Shown: positions 36,865 to 45,191 of the stretch, in pieces
How the letters are laid out: each line of letters starts with the position of its first letter
How positions within the stretch are numbered: the first letter of the stretch is position 1
Assembly: GCA_022446985.1 (NCBI GenBank)
Contig: JAKVBD010000003.1
Coordinates: 89,602-153,601 of the forward strand
Reading direction: 5' to 3'
DNA: 64,000 nt
DNA from: Lentisphaerales bacterium
GTDB taxonomy: Bacteria > Verrucomicrobiota > Lentisphaeria > Lentisphaerales > Lentisphaeraceae
The notes under the pieces: generated by a model
What the model was told of the DNA's origin: nothing
The model's database searches: none
Seen by the model: the letters and a program-made list of their open reading frames with translations, nothing else
Translations under genes and position numbers: made by a program

Positions 36865-37926
36865 ATGATCGACTTACTGGAACAACTTTTAAACATACCC
36901 TCACCTACTTTTCACGAGCAGGAGAAGGTAAAATTTATCCGTGAATGGTGTACTGAACACCTTGGAGAAATTGATTTTATTGAACACTATGATTCTCTAA
37001 TCGTGAAATTCCCTGAGACTGAAGGTCTGACACACGTTGCTCTTGTCGGCCACTCAGATGTTGTTCCCAAACATTTTACTGCTTATACAGAAGATGGCCG
37101 CCTTCACGGCTCTGGTGCTTCCGATATGTTAGGTGCTATAGCTGCCTACATGGAAATTATGCGTGAGCATCGCGACGCTATTTTAAAGAAGTACAATATC
37201 TCTTTACTTATCTACGCCCGTGAAGAAGGCACGCCACTTCCAGATAATGGTCTTTACGATTTAATTGAGTTCATACCTGAGTATTTCGACAGCGTCGATA
37301 TGGCAATTGTTGGCGAACCTACTGATAATACTATCCAAGTCGGTTGCGTTGGCAGTCTTCACGCTGCGGTAAAAGTAACAGGTCTTGCCTGTCACTCGGC
37401 ACGCCCTTGGAATGGTGAAAATGCTCTTTACAAAGCTCTGCCTTTTATCAATAAAATGGCCGAAATCGAGCATCAAAAGCACACTTTATTTGGCGTCGAT
37501 TTCTTCGATGTCATTTCGATTACGGAATCTTCCTGTGAACCTGGCCGCACAAGTCTACCGGGTTATTGGGAGTGTAACGTCAACTTCCGTTTTGCTCCGG
37601 TTTACACTCCGGAAGAAGCCGAGAAAAAATTGATCGACATGGTCAATAGCTGGAATGTCGATGGCCTTGAGATTCGCATAAAAGACACGGCTCCAGCTGG
37701 AAGCGTCATCGAATCTGAAACATTTTCACAGCTTGTTGAAGCTCTCGGAGCTCCCGTTCAAGCTAAGCAGGCCTGGACGGATGTCGCCCAGTTGTCTGCC
37801 AGAAAAATTTCCGCTTTTAACTTTGGACCTGGCCTCACTGCTCAGGCTCACAAAGATAATGAATATATACTAATTGAAGATTGTAAAACATATTATAAAA
37901 TGCTGGTCAACGCCCTGACCAAATAG
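36865..37926 (+). CDS. dapE: Succinyl-diaminopimelate desuccinylase
   Basis: A 353-residue M20 metallopeptidase-family enzyme. Metal ligands: VGHSDVVP (His, Asp), GSGASDMLG (bridging Asp), AREEGTP (catalytic Glu and ligand), VGEPTD (Asp) and the terminal GPGLTAQAHKDNE (His). The order of motifs and its position between dapC and dapD support the N-succinyl-LL-DAP desuccinylase assignment. Translation is probably coupled to dapC (TTTAAATG junction). Confidence 0.87.
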   Translation: MIDLLEQLLNIPSPTFHEQEKVKFIREWCTEHLGEIDFIEHYDSLIVKFPETEGLTHVALVGHSDVVPKHFTAYTEDGRLHGSGASDMLGAIAAYMEIMREHRDAILKKYNISLLIYAREEGTPLPDNGLYDLIEFIPEYFDSVDMAIVGEPTDNTIQVGCVGSLHAAVKVTGLACHSARPWNGENALYKALPFINKMAEIEHQKHTLFGVDFFDVISITESSCEPGRTSLPGYWECNVNFRFAPVYTPEEAEKKLIDMVNSWNVDGLEIRIKDTAPAGSVIESETFSQLVEALGAPVQAKQAWTDVAQLSARKISAFNFGPGLTAQAHKDNEYILIEDCKTYYKMLVNALTK

Positions 37927-37934
37927 GAGTTATA

Positions 37935-39107
37935 ATGACTATACGAACTGTAGATGAGTTCAGCACAAAAGTCTCTGAAATTGAATCAACTGCCGGTTAC
38001 CAAAGACCTCTTGGTTTTGCTGTTGGTGTACGCCGTAGCCGTGGCGATGTTACTCTCGATGTAACGTTCCCAATCATCAACTTTGAAGAAAGCTACGGTA
38101 CTGCTGCTATCGTTAGCGACGTTCTTGGAATCGACAGTGGCAAAAATACTTTCACTCCTGTTTCTACTGAACAGCTTCAGGAAATTTATAATCAGTTTCT
38201 TCCATTCCACCCGGAAATTGAGAAACACCAAAATGTTGGCAACTTCAAAGCTCTACTAAGTGCTTCTGAAAATGGCTCATGGGGCTACGCTGCGAAAGAT
38301 ATCGTAGCTTACTTCCTGTACGACGGTGTTTCTGCGGTTGAAACTGCTGAAGAAGCTTACTTCAAGCTAACGGCTCTAAGTCAGCGTAAAGTTAAGCCAC
38401 ATGGTCTTTGTCTTGATGGCGCTTTCGGTAAATTGGCGAACGTTGCCTGGACTAACTACGGTCCGGTTCTTCCACAAGATCTCGATGCTGAAAGACTTAA
38501 GCACATTTTCTCTGACAACCCGCTATCTGTAACTCATGTCGACAAGTTCCCTTACCTTGTCAACTACCACATTCCTTCTGGCACTCGTATCGCTTCTGGT
38601 AGCCAGGTTCGTCTTGGTGCTTACCTTGGTGAAGGTACAACTGTTATGCCAGCTGGTTATGTAAACTTCAATGCCGGCACTGAAGGTAACGCGATGGTTG
38701 AAGGTCGTGTTTCTGCTGGTGTATTCGTTTCTAAAGACAGTGATATCGGTGGTGGTGCTTCTATCATGGGTACTCTTTCAGGCGGTAACAACCACGTGAT
38801 CAGCGTTGGCGAAAAGTGTCTTCTAGGTGCTATGGCCGGTACTGGTATTTCTCTAGGTTTCGGTTGTACGATCGCTGCAGGTGCCTACGTAACTGCCGGC
38901 TCTAAGATTTCTCTTTACGATGCTGACAACAAGCCAGTTGATATCGATGGCAATTCTGTTGCTGAAGGTAAAAACGTTGTTAAAGGCGCTGAGCTTTCTG
39001 GCAAAGACAAGATGCTATTTATCCAGGACTCACAGTCTGGTAAGCTTATCTGTAAGCCAAATCCAAAGACTATCGAACTTAACGCTGCACTTCACGCCAA
39101 CAACTAA
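37935..39107 (+). CDS. dapD: Tetrahydrodipicolinate N-succinyltransferase, actinobacterial-type
   Basis: A 390-residue left-handed beta-helix acyltransferase. FAVGVRRSRGDVTLDVTFP, the GTRIASGSQVRLGAYLG coil, NFNAGTEGNAMVEGRVS and GGGASIMGTLSGG resemble the long DapD form known from Mycobacterium rather than the shorter E. coli form. It adds succinyl from succinyl-CoA to tetrahydrodipicolinate. Its codon use is unusually regular (many GGT, GCT, TCT), suggesting high expression compared with neighbours. It ends the dapC-dapE-dapD operon. Confidence 0.88.
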   Translation: MTIRTVDEFSTKVSEIESTAGYQRPLGFAVGVRRSRGDVTLDVTFPIINFEESYGTAAIVSDVLGIDSGKNTFTPVSTEQLQEIYNQFLPFHPEIEKHQNVGNFKALLSASENGSWGYAAKDIVAYFLYDGVSAVETAEEAYFKLTALSQRKVKPHGLCLDGAFGKLANVAWTNYGPVLPQDLDAERLKHIFSDNPLSVTHVDKFPYLVNYHIPSGTRIASGSQVRLGAYLGEGTTVMPAGYVNFNAGTEGNAMVEGRVSAGVFVSKDSDIGGGASIMGTLSGGNNHVISVGEKCLLGAMAGTGISLGFGCTIAAGAYVTAGSKISLYDADNKPVDIDGNSVAEGKNVVKGAELSGKDKMLFIQDSQSGKLICKPNPKTIELNAALHANN

Positions 39108-39141
39108 GTTCAATGGTAGGTTTTCGGTGTTCAGAAAATTA

Positions 39142-39170
39142 TTTTCTCGCAGAGGCGCGAAGGCGCAGAG
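39142..39170 (-). repeat. Reverse copy of the GC-rich intergenic element
   Basis: Read leftward, CTCTGCGCCTTCGCGCCTCTG followed by CGAGAAAA matches the first unit at 24106-24159 with few changes. It lies 34 bp after dapD. Confidence 0.65.
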
Positions 39171-39215
39171 ATGGGAAAATATTTAATGTTCACTGTTTAT
39201 TAAAAACTTAATACG

Positions 39216-39249
39216 AAAAAAGGATCAATCTCGCGATAGATCCTTTTTT
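39216..39249. terminator. Bidirectional rho-independent terminator
   Basis: AAAAAAGGATC (39216-39226) pairs with GATCCTTTTTT (39239-39249) around a 12-nt loop, with runs of A and T on either side. It separates the end of the dap operon from the convergent exonuclease gene. Confidence 0.85.
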
Positions 39250-39329
39250 CATTTATGGATAGCTGAGCTTAAGGTGAATGGCGTAGCCAGAGAAGATGCC
39301 CTGGGGTACCAGCTCGGCAATATAAAAAA

Positions 39330-40100
39330 TTATTTCTTAACCGGGAATTCGCCTTTAAAGGCTTTGCGGATAATATCTTTAGTATCTTCTGGGAACTCTC
39401 CACGTAAGATCCAGTCGAGATAACCTTTGTCACTTTTCACAAGATCTTTCAAAAGTTCGCCCTGCTTTTTACCAAAACCAACAGCGACTTCGCCATCTTT
39501 CCAGTGTAAACGACCAGCTGTATCTACCCAGCGATCATCTTTACAAAAAGCTGCTATCGAAGCTACATCTTTTTCCAACTCATCATATTTTGCCAATTGA
39601 CCTTCAAGGACTTTAATGGTTCCTTCAACATCATTTTCTGCGGCATGAGCTCCCGAAAGCTCCTCGTTACAGTAGAACCTCATGGCAGCCTGAAGTGTAC
39701 GCGGCTCCATCTTATGATAAATTCTTTGGACATCAATCACTTCAACATCCTTCATAGAGAACTCAACACCGGCGCGCTTGAACTCTTCAACCAAAACAGG
39801 AATATCGAAACGCAGGATGTTATAACCACTGATGTCACAGCCTTCCATAAAAGTTTTGATGCCTTTGGCAAACTGAGCAAAAGTTGGACAATCCTTAACA
39901 TCCTCATCCGAGATACCAGTTATTTCTGAAGACTCTTTTGAAATAGGAATCGTTGGATTAACCCGCTTGGTTTTAACTTCTTTTTGACCATCCGGATGAA
40001 GTTTTATCACACATATTTCAATTATACGGTCAACTTTGGTATTTAGCCCTGTAGTTTCAAGGTCAAAGAAAACGATTGGACGAGTCAGTTTGAGATTCAT
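39330..40100 (-). CDS. DEDDh 3'-5' exonuclease, DnaQ-like
   Basis: A 256-residue exonuclease. ExoI is FFDLETTGL (Asp, Glu), ExoII is SGYNILRFDIPVL (Asp) and ExoIIIh is HAAENDVEGT (His, Asp). An extra ~80-residue C-terminal domain (GEVAVGFGKKQGE, DWILRGEFPEDT) is shared by a subgroup of proteins in Bacteroidota and PVC bacteria; it is not the DNA polymerase III epsilon form. Likely in DNA repair or RNA turnover. Confidence 0.82.
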   Translation of the reverse strand: MNLKLTRPIVFFDLETTGLNTKVDRIIEICVIKLHPDGQKEVKTKRVNPTIPISKESSEITGISDEDVKDCPTFAQFAKGIKTFMEGCDISGYNILRFDIPVLVEEFKRAGVEFSMKDVEVIDVQRIYHKMEPRTLQAAMRFYCNEELSGAHAAENDVEGTIKVLEGQLAKYDELEKDVASIAAFCKDDRWVDTAGRLHWKDGEVAVGFGKKQGELLKDLVKSDKGYLDWILRGEFPEDTKDIIRKAFKGEFPVKK

Positions 40101-40279
40101 TCATTATTCCAAAATTATAAGGATTTTTATTTTTCACTAGAGTACACGGGGCTTGCCCATTTTCCAGAAGAACGAGTGTGAAATAACTTCATGATTGTGA
40201 CAAAAAAAGACATTAATAGATCTAGTTTAGTCTTTAAGACGGTGTTATGGTGTGGCACGAAAAAATTCAGGATATAATA

Positions 40280-40912
40280 ATGGATATTGCAGCATTAAAC
40301 GAAGAATATAGAAACAAATCTCCTCAAGAGATTATCGCTAAAGCTCTGGAGTTAGCAGAAGGTGAAGTCATCGTCTCTACTAATTTCAGACCACTGGAAG
40401 CAGTTATCCTTAACATGTGCACTGAGCAGAAAGCAGATATGACTGTTATCTGGGCTGACTCTGGTTACATGATGGAAGAGACTTACAAGTTTGCTGAAAA
40501 AGCAATTGAGCAACTGAAGCTGAACATAAAAGTTTACAATCCACTTATGACTGCTGCTCGCCGTGACGCTATTTATGGTGCGGTTCCTGGTCTTGAAAGT
40601 GAAGAAGAGGTTGAAGCTTTCTCTGAGATGGTGAAACTTGAGCCATTCCGTCGTGCTTTAGCCGAAGCAAAACCTTCTGTATGGATTACCAGCCTTCGCA
40701 AAGAACAAAATGCTTTCAGAGATACACTTGATGTGTTTGTTAAAGATGGCGACGGCCCTCTAAAAGTAAATCCTGTCTTCTACTGGACTGAAGCTCAGAT
40801 GGAAGAATACATTAGCGAAAACAACCTTCCTGATGAAAAGATTTACTTTGATCCTACTAAGATCAATGAGAAGAGAGAGTGTGGTCTACACAAGCCAAGC
40901 TTTAGTAAATAG
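40280..40912 (+). CDS. cysH: Phosphoadenylyl-sulfate reductase
   Basis: About 210 residues from the ATG at 40280, which follows AGGATATAATA; an in-frame ATG at 40247 would add 11 residues. PP-loop-related motifs (VIVSTNFRPLEAVI, VIWADSGYMMEET, WITSLRKEQ) and the C-terminal catalytic ECGLH are present. The paired-cysteine [4Fe-4S] motifs of APS reductases are absent, pointing to PAPS as substrate with thioredoxin as donor. It produces sulfite for cysteine synthesis. No other cys genes are near. Confidence 0.87.
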   Translation: MDIAALNEEYRNKSPQEIIAKALELAEGEVIVSTNFRPLEAVILNMCTEQKADMTVIWADSGYMMEETYKFAEKAIEQLKLNIKVYNPLMTAARRDAIYGAVPGLESEEEVEAFSEMVKLEPFRRALAEAKPSVWITSLRKEQNAFRDTLDVFVKDGDGPLKVNPVFYWTEAQMEEYISENNLPDEKIYFDPTKINEKRECGLHKPSFSK

Positions 40913-40920
40913 CTTACAGG

Positions 40921-40956
40921 GATTAGATTATAGGGTTTAGATTATAGGGTTTAGGG
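40921..40956. repeat. Tandem 14-bp repeat after cysH
   Basis: GATTATAGGGTTTA occurs twice in tandem (40926-40939, 40940-40953), followed by GGG and preceded by a GATTA stub. This word resembles telomere-like intergenic repeats in many bacterial genomes. The next 100 bp (40957-41059) also contain CTAGCATCTA and CTAGTATCTA words. Confidence 0.65.
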
Positions 40957-41059
40957 AAGAGATTTTAAATCTTAAGAGTCCCCCCTAGCATCTAAAAACT
41001 AGTATCTATACCCTAGTTCAAATTCTTTCAAATGCAGTTCGACGCCAGTTGGACTGCAT

Positions 41060-42112
41060 TTATTTCACCAACACAAGAAGCTCTTTGGCTTTAGGACTCT
41101 GCACCATCTGCCACGATTCAGTCTCTTTGACTTTGAGCTTGATCATAGCTTCCCCCTGCTCTTCCCAGATATCCAAAAGTTCATTTTGATCTGTCACAGT
41201 CTTCCCAAATTCAACTTTATACTCATCTGGAAGCCTATCTATGCTGCAAAGAAGAGCACTGGACATATCATCGAACTGCCAAGCAGATAACTGATTCCCA
41301 TGATACCAGGGGGAATCTTGCTGCACTACCTCATTTGCCCGCATAAAGTCGAGCATCATACCAGTTACAATAGCCCAATCTTCTAGCGCGTTGTCACCTT
41401 TTTGAATTTCATAATCACAAGTGAAGATCACACGAATTTTTAAAGGGGTTACCCAGCCATCTGACATAGAGGTCTCCTTCTTTCCAGAATGCACCGCTTC
41501 ATAAAAATGCTCAAAATGTTCCGGGCGGTAATGAACCTTATCAACCCACCCCCAATTCTCTCTATAGGTCATTTTCTCTTTCAAAATATGGCGCTTTTTA
41601 TATACAAAAAGGAAATCATCGCGAATCTGGCCTTCCTGAAATACACAGAAAGCCATACATAGAGGAATGATGACAAAACCCCAGGTCGCGTGCCACAAGG
41701 AAAAGCCCAACCATTCTTTTTTGTAGAGATAAAATAAAGATGCAAAAGCACTGAGAGCTCCACCATAAATCAAACCGATTATGCCAAACTGCCAATGAAT
41801 CGCTAAAGATATAAAAACAGGAACAAGAAAAGCAACTGTTCGAAATTTCCAGCAATTGCCTTTTTTGAGTATTTTATCCTGTATAATTACTCTCAAAAGA
41901 AATTCCAAAACAAAACCATAAAGAGCCAAACCAACCAAGTAACTCAAAAAGTCTTGTAGAGATAAAATATTTATGGCCATGACTTTTATATATGGCGAGA
42001 AGGCACCATCATCCATCAGGAAATAAAGTATTAAAGAAATCACTAAAGCACCGGCATTTAGGCTAAGATAAACCCAAGCATGCTTCTTAAACTGTTGAAT
42101 GCCCTTAACCAA
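41060..42112 (-). CDS. CPBP-like multi-pass membrane protein with soluble C-terminal domain
   Basis: A 350-residue protein. Residues 10-175 contain about five transmembrane helices with a weak CPBP (CAAX protease and bacteriocin-processing) pattern: VLEFLLRVI for motif 1 (one of two Glu present), AIHWQFG for motif 2 and LWHATWGF for motif 3, where the usual Asn/Asp is missing. Residues about 190-350 form a soluble, charged domain (CDYEIQKGDNALEDWAIV) that I do not recognise. It may be an inactive CPBP relative or a divergent protease. Confidence 0.6.
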   Translation of the reverse strand: MVKGIQQFKKHAWVYLSLNAGALVISLILYFLMDDGAFSPYIKVMAINILSLQDFLSYLVGLALYGFVLEFLLRVIIQDKILKKGNCWKFRTVAFLVPVFISLAIHWQFGIIGLIYGGALSAFASLFYLYKKEWLGFSLWHATWGFVIIPLCMAFCVFQEGQIRDDFLFVYKKRHILKEKMTYRENWGWVDKVHYRPEHFEHFYEAVHSGKKETSMSDGWVTPLKIRVIFTCDYEIQKGDNALEDWAIVTGMMLDFMRANEVVQQDSPWYHGNQLSAWQFDDMSSALLCSIDRLPDEYKVEFGKTVTDQNELLDIWEEQGEAMIKLKVKETESWQMVQSPKAKELLVLVK

Positions 42113-42240
42113 TCTCTATCCTCTTCTGTGACAATCTTCTCAGGCCCCTTTTATAACATTGAATGTTATTTGTGCAAGAAGAACTATTGACTTTCATGAG
42201 CAGCCGTATATTTTTGGGCGATTTTAAATTGGAGAAGACT

Positions 42241-43251
42241 TTGACCAACTTTTGGCAAGAATACGATAAACCACTAATTTCACTGGCCCCTATGGAGGAA
42301 GTGACTGACACTGTATTCCGAGAAATCGTCCTTTCACAGGCGACACCTGGAAATCTACATGTGGTTTATACTGAATTTGCTAATACAGATGGACTCTGCC
42401 ACCCCATTGGCCGCGACAAAGTTATTCACCGCTTACAATGCAGTGAAAACGAGCAAAAGCTTCTTAAAGAAAAGAATGTGAAGCTCGTCGCTCAAATTTG
42501 GGGTTCTAAACCTGAAAAGTATGCCGAAACCTGTAAGATGATTTCTGAAGAAATGCCTTACTTTGATGGCATAGATATCAACATGGGTTGCCCTGTTCCT
42601 AAAATCGTCAAGCAAGGCTCATGCTCCAGACTTATCACCAATCCGAGTCTGGCTACTGAAATTATTCGTGCTTGTCAGGAAAACAGTAAAGTCCCGGTCA
42701 GTGTAAAAACCCGTATCGGATACAAAGAAATTGTGACTAAAGAATGGATCGGCCACCTTCTCGACCACGATTTGCCGGCAGTTCTCATTCACGGCCGTAT
42801 ACAGGCACAGATGTCAGAAGGCCTCGCGGACTGGAGCGAGATTGCCAAAGGTGCAGTTTTACGAGATACAAAAGGCAAGAATGACACCGTGATCATCGGT
42901 AATGGCGATATTAAGAGTATTGCAGAATCTCACCAGAAATGCGAAGACTATAAAATCGATGGAGTGATGATTGGCCGCGGCATTTTCCACGACCCATGGA
43001 TTTTTGCTCCAGATCGCCAAGAACCGACTCAAGAAGAAAGACTTCAGCTGCTTTGGGATCACGCTAGCCTCTTCCAAAAAACCTGGGCTGACACCAAAAA
43101 CTTCAGACAGCTAAGACGTTTCTTTAAGATCTATGCCAGCAACTTTAAAGATGCCGGAGTTCTAAGAGCCGCTCTTATGGAATCTCGTGACCTCGATCAT
43201 GTGCGTGAAATCTTCGATAAATGGGGCTTCACTCCTGAGGATAAATACTAA
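42241..43251 (+). CDS. tRNA-dihydrouridine synthase
   Basis: A Dus-family flavoenzyme with motifs LAPMEEVTDTVFR, DINMGCPVPKIVKQG (catalytic Cys), VKTRIGY, VLIHGRIQAQ, GNGDI and IGRGIFHDPW. It reduces specific uridines in tRNA. The start is uncertain: a TTG at 42241 follows GGAG by 6 nt and gives the usual distance to the APM motif; in-frame ATGs at 42163 and 42196 lack good sites and would add 15-26 residues. The clade (DusA/B/C) cannot be set from sequence reading alone. Confidence 0.82.
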   Translation: MTNFWQEYDKPLISLAPMEEVTDTVFREIVLSQATPGNLHVVYTEFANTDGLCHPIGRDKVIHRLQCSENEQKLLKEKNVKLVAQIWGSKPEKYAETCKMISEEMPYFDGIDINMGCPVPKIVKQGSCSRLITNPSLATEIIRACQENSKVPVSVKTRIGYKEIVTKEWIGHLLDHDLPAVLIHGRIQAQMSEGLADWSEIAKGAVLRDTKGKNDTVIIGNGDIKSIAESHQKCEDYKIDGVMIGRGIFHDPWIFAPDRQEPTQEERLQLLWDHASLFQKTWADTKNFRQLRRFFKIYASNFKDAGVLRAALMESRDLDHVREIFDKWGFTPEDKY

Positions 43252-43338
43252 TTCAAGTAGAGATCCATGCCCACAGGGCGTGGTTTTATAAGTTAGCCCC
43301 TAAAAGGAATTTAGTAATCTAAAGCCGTAAACAAAATT

Positions 43339-43369
43339 ACTCTGCGCCTCTCCGCCTCCGCGTGAGAAT
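43339..43369 (+). repeat. Single copy of the GC-rich intergenic element
   Basis: ACTCTGCGCCTCTCCGCCTC followed by CGCGTGAGAAT matches units at 24106-24293. It sits in the 144-bp gap between convergent dus and rtcR; nothing else is visible there. Confidence 0.65.
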
Positions 43370-43395
43370 CCCTTTACGATAGAGTTCTCACATAA

Positions 43396-44982
43396 TTATG
43401 TGTTAAGTCCATCCCAACTAAGACCAAATTTGGCTAGGTATTTTCGCAGTCTGTCTGAGTCATTTGAGACTTTTTTGGTCAAACGGGACACGGAAAATAA
43501 AGTTCTCCCTGCTTGTGAAAGGCTCTTGGACTCTTTACAGACCCGAATAACATTAGCCAACTGAGGCCGATCAAATGGGTCTATAGCGGCAATTTGCTCT
43601 TCTGAGAGAAACTCCTCCAATTGAAACACCTGCTCTTCTTTTCCTGTATGTAACCATTTCTTTTTGAGCAATGATATTTCAGCATGAACATCATCAACAC
43701 TTATCCTGGCAGTATCCGCTAAAGTCGACATTCGATGAATAGAAGCGTTTAAATCTCTGAAGTTTCCTGCCCAAACAGCTTCTGCAGAAGTCGCAAAGTT
43801 TAAGTATTCCTTTTTCGATTCAACAGTAAACCGCAGTAAGTTTCCAGATAGCGCCGCAAACTTCTGTAACTCGTGATCAATATTCGGCGCAATGTCTGCC
43901 GCCCGGTCTTTTAGGCCAGGTAATTCAAAGTCCCAAATATTAATACGAGCCAGTAAATCGTCTCTGAATGTCTTATTTCGCACAGACTCATGCAGCTTAC
44001 GGTTTGTACCACAAATTAACTGAAATTCACTTTTCACTGGAGTATCCGAGCCAAGAGGTAAAAATGTTTTGTCTTCTAAAGCCCGTAGCAACATCGCCTG
44101 TTCATCCAGCCCAAGCTCACCTATTTCATCTAGGAACAGTAAACCATTCTCTGCTTCTTTTAGTAAACCAGCACGATCATTTGAAGCTCCGGTAAAAGAA
44201 CCTTTTTTATGACCGAACAAAGTTGACATAGCCGCATCACCACGCAATGTGGCACAGTTAACTTCAACAAAATTACCCTGCAGTTTATTCTTTTGCTTGC
44301 GAAGCTCATAAATCTTTTGAGCCAACTGAGATTTACCTGCACCGGTTGGCCCGGTTAACAAAATAGGCGCCTGAGAGCGCATAGAGACTTTTTCTATTTG
44401 CTCTATAAGCTCATTAAACTTGCGGTCTTTAGTAGATATTCCGGCTTTAAGAAGATCCTGACTCTCCACTGCTTCAACAAGAAAGCGATTGGCTAACTTA
44501 TCGTATCGCGATAAATCAAGATCAATAATAGTATAGGTTCCGGCATAGTTTTTTTTCTTTTTATCTGGCGAAGACTGAATCAGTTTTGCTGGAAAGTGAT
44601 AAGATTCCGTAAGAAGAAACAAACATATCTGAGCAACGTGTGTACCTGTGGTGATGTGCACGTAGTACTCTTCGTCATCTTTAAAGTCATAGTTCCTGGC
44701 AAAGTCGTGCAAGCAACCATAAACTTCTTCAAAGTCCCAGGGGTCTCGCATTTCTATGAGAGAATGTACGACCTCCGTCTCTGGCGAAATAGACTCAATA
44801 TCTTTTGTCACGGTCTTGGCGAGATTGTTAAATCGTTGCTGGTAAAGCAATTCATAACGATCAATGATTAAATCTTCATGTTGACACAAAGAAACCGTAG
44901 GACGCCACTTCTCCCAGCGGTTCTCCCTGGTTCCCATATCCAGAGATACACCTAATAAGCCTAAAACTACTTTCTTTTTCAT
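43396..44982 (-). CDS. rtcR: RtcR, bEBP regulator of RNA repair
   Basis: A 528-residue RtcR homologue. The N-terminal CARF-type ligand domain (about 1-175, VLGLLGVSLDMG and HITTGTHVAQI) is followed by an AAA+ sigma-54 activation domain: Walker A GPTGAGKSQ, the loop GSFTGA (usually GAFTGA), Walker B LLFLDEIGEL and RALEDKTFLP, then a C-terminal helical DNA-binding region (SLSQAGRTLFSVSR). Established: RtcR controls rtcBA in response to cyclic-phosphate RNA ligands. It is divergent from rtcB across a 209-bp AT-rich gap. The Ala-to-Ser change in the loop that touches sigma-54 is noteworthy. Confidence 0.9.
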   Translation of the reverse strand: MKKKVVLGLLGVSLDMGTRENRWEKWRPTVSLCQHEDLIIDRYELLYQQRFNNLAKTVTKDIESISPETEVVHSLIEMRDPWDFEEVYGCLHDFARNYDFKDDEEYYVHITTGTHVAQICLFLLTESYHFPAKLIQSSPDKKKKNYAGTYTIIDLDLSRYDKLANRFLVEAVESQDLLKAGISTKDRKFNELIEQIEKVSMRSQAPILLTGPTGAGKSQLAQKIYELRKQKNKLQGNFVEVNCATLRGDAAMSTLFGHKKGSFTGASNDRAGLLKEAENGLLFLDEIGELGLDEQAMLLRALEDKTFLPLGSDTPVKSEFQLICGTNRKLHESVRNKTFRDDLLARINIWDFELPGLKDRAADIAPNIDHELQKFAALSGNLLRFTVESKKEYLNFATSAEAVWAGNFRDLNASIHRMSTLADTARISVDDVHAEISLLKKKWLHTGKEEQVFQLEEFLSEEQIAAIDPFDRPQLANVIRVCKESKSLSQAGRTLFSVSRLTKKVSNDSDRLRKYLAKFGLSWDGLNT

Positions 44983-45191
44983 ATCGATAAATATTTATAA
45001 ATTAAGATATTTATTTATAGTTTAAAAAAATTATTTTGACTACACAAAATAAAAAATATTTATCCTAAACTCTTATTTCATTTATTATTAGATACTTATA
45101 TAAAATACAAACCAACTAGTATCCCAACTGCTTTACAGGGAGACAAGTAACTTTAAAAAGTATAATGTAAATGAAAGAATTGGAGTTAAAC

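Noticed and set aside
40921..40956. Chromosome end or telomere sequence
   Set aside because: Two copies of a 14-bp unit between ordinary genes are intergenic repeats, not a terminus.
44983..45191. AT-rich palindromes as RtcR enhancer sites
   Set aside because: TAAATATTTAT-like stretches are expected by chance in such AT-rich DNA; no matched repeats were found.
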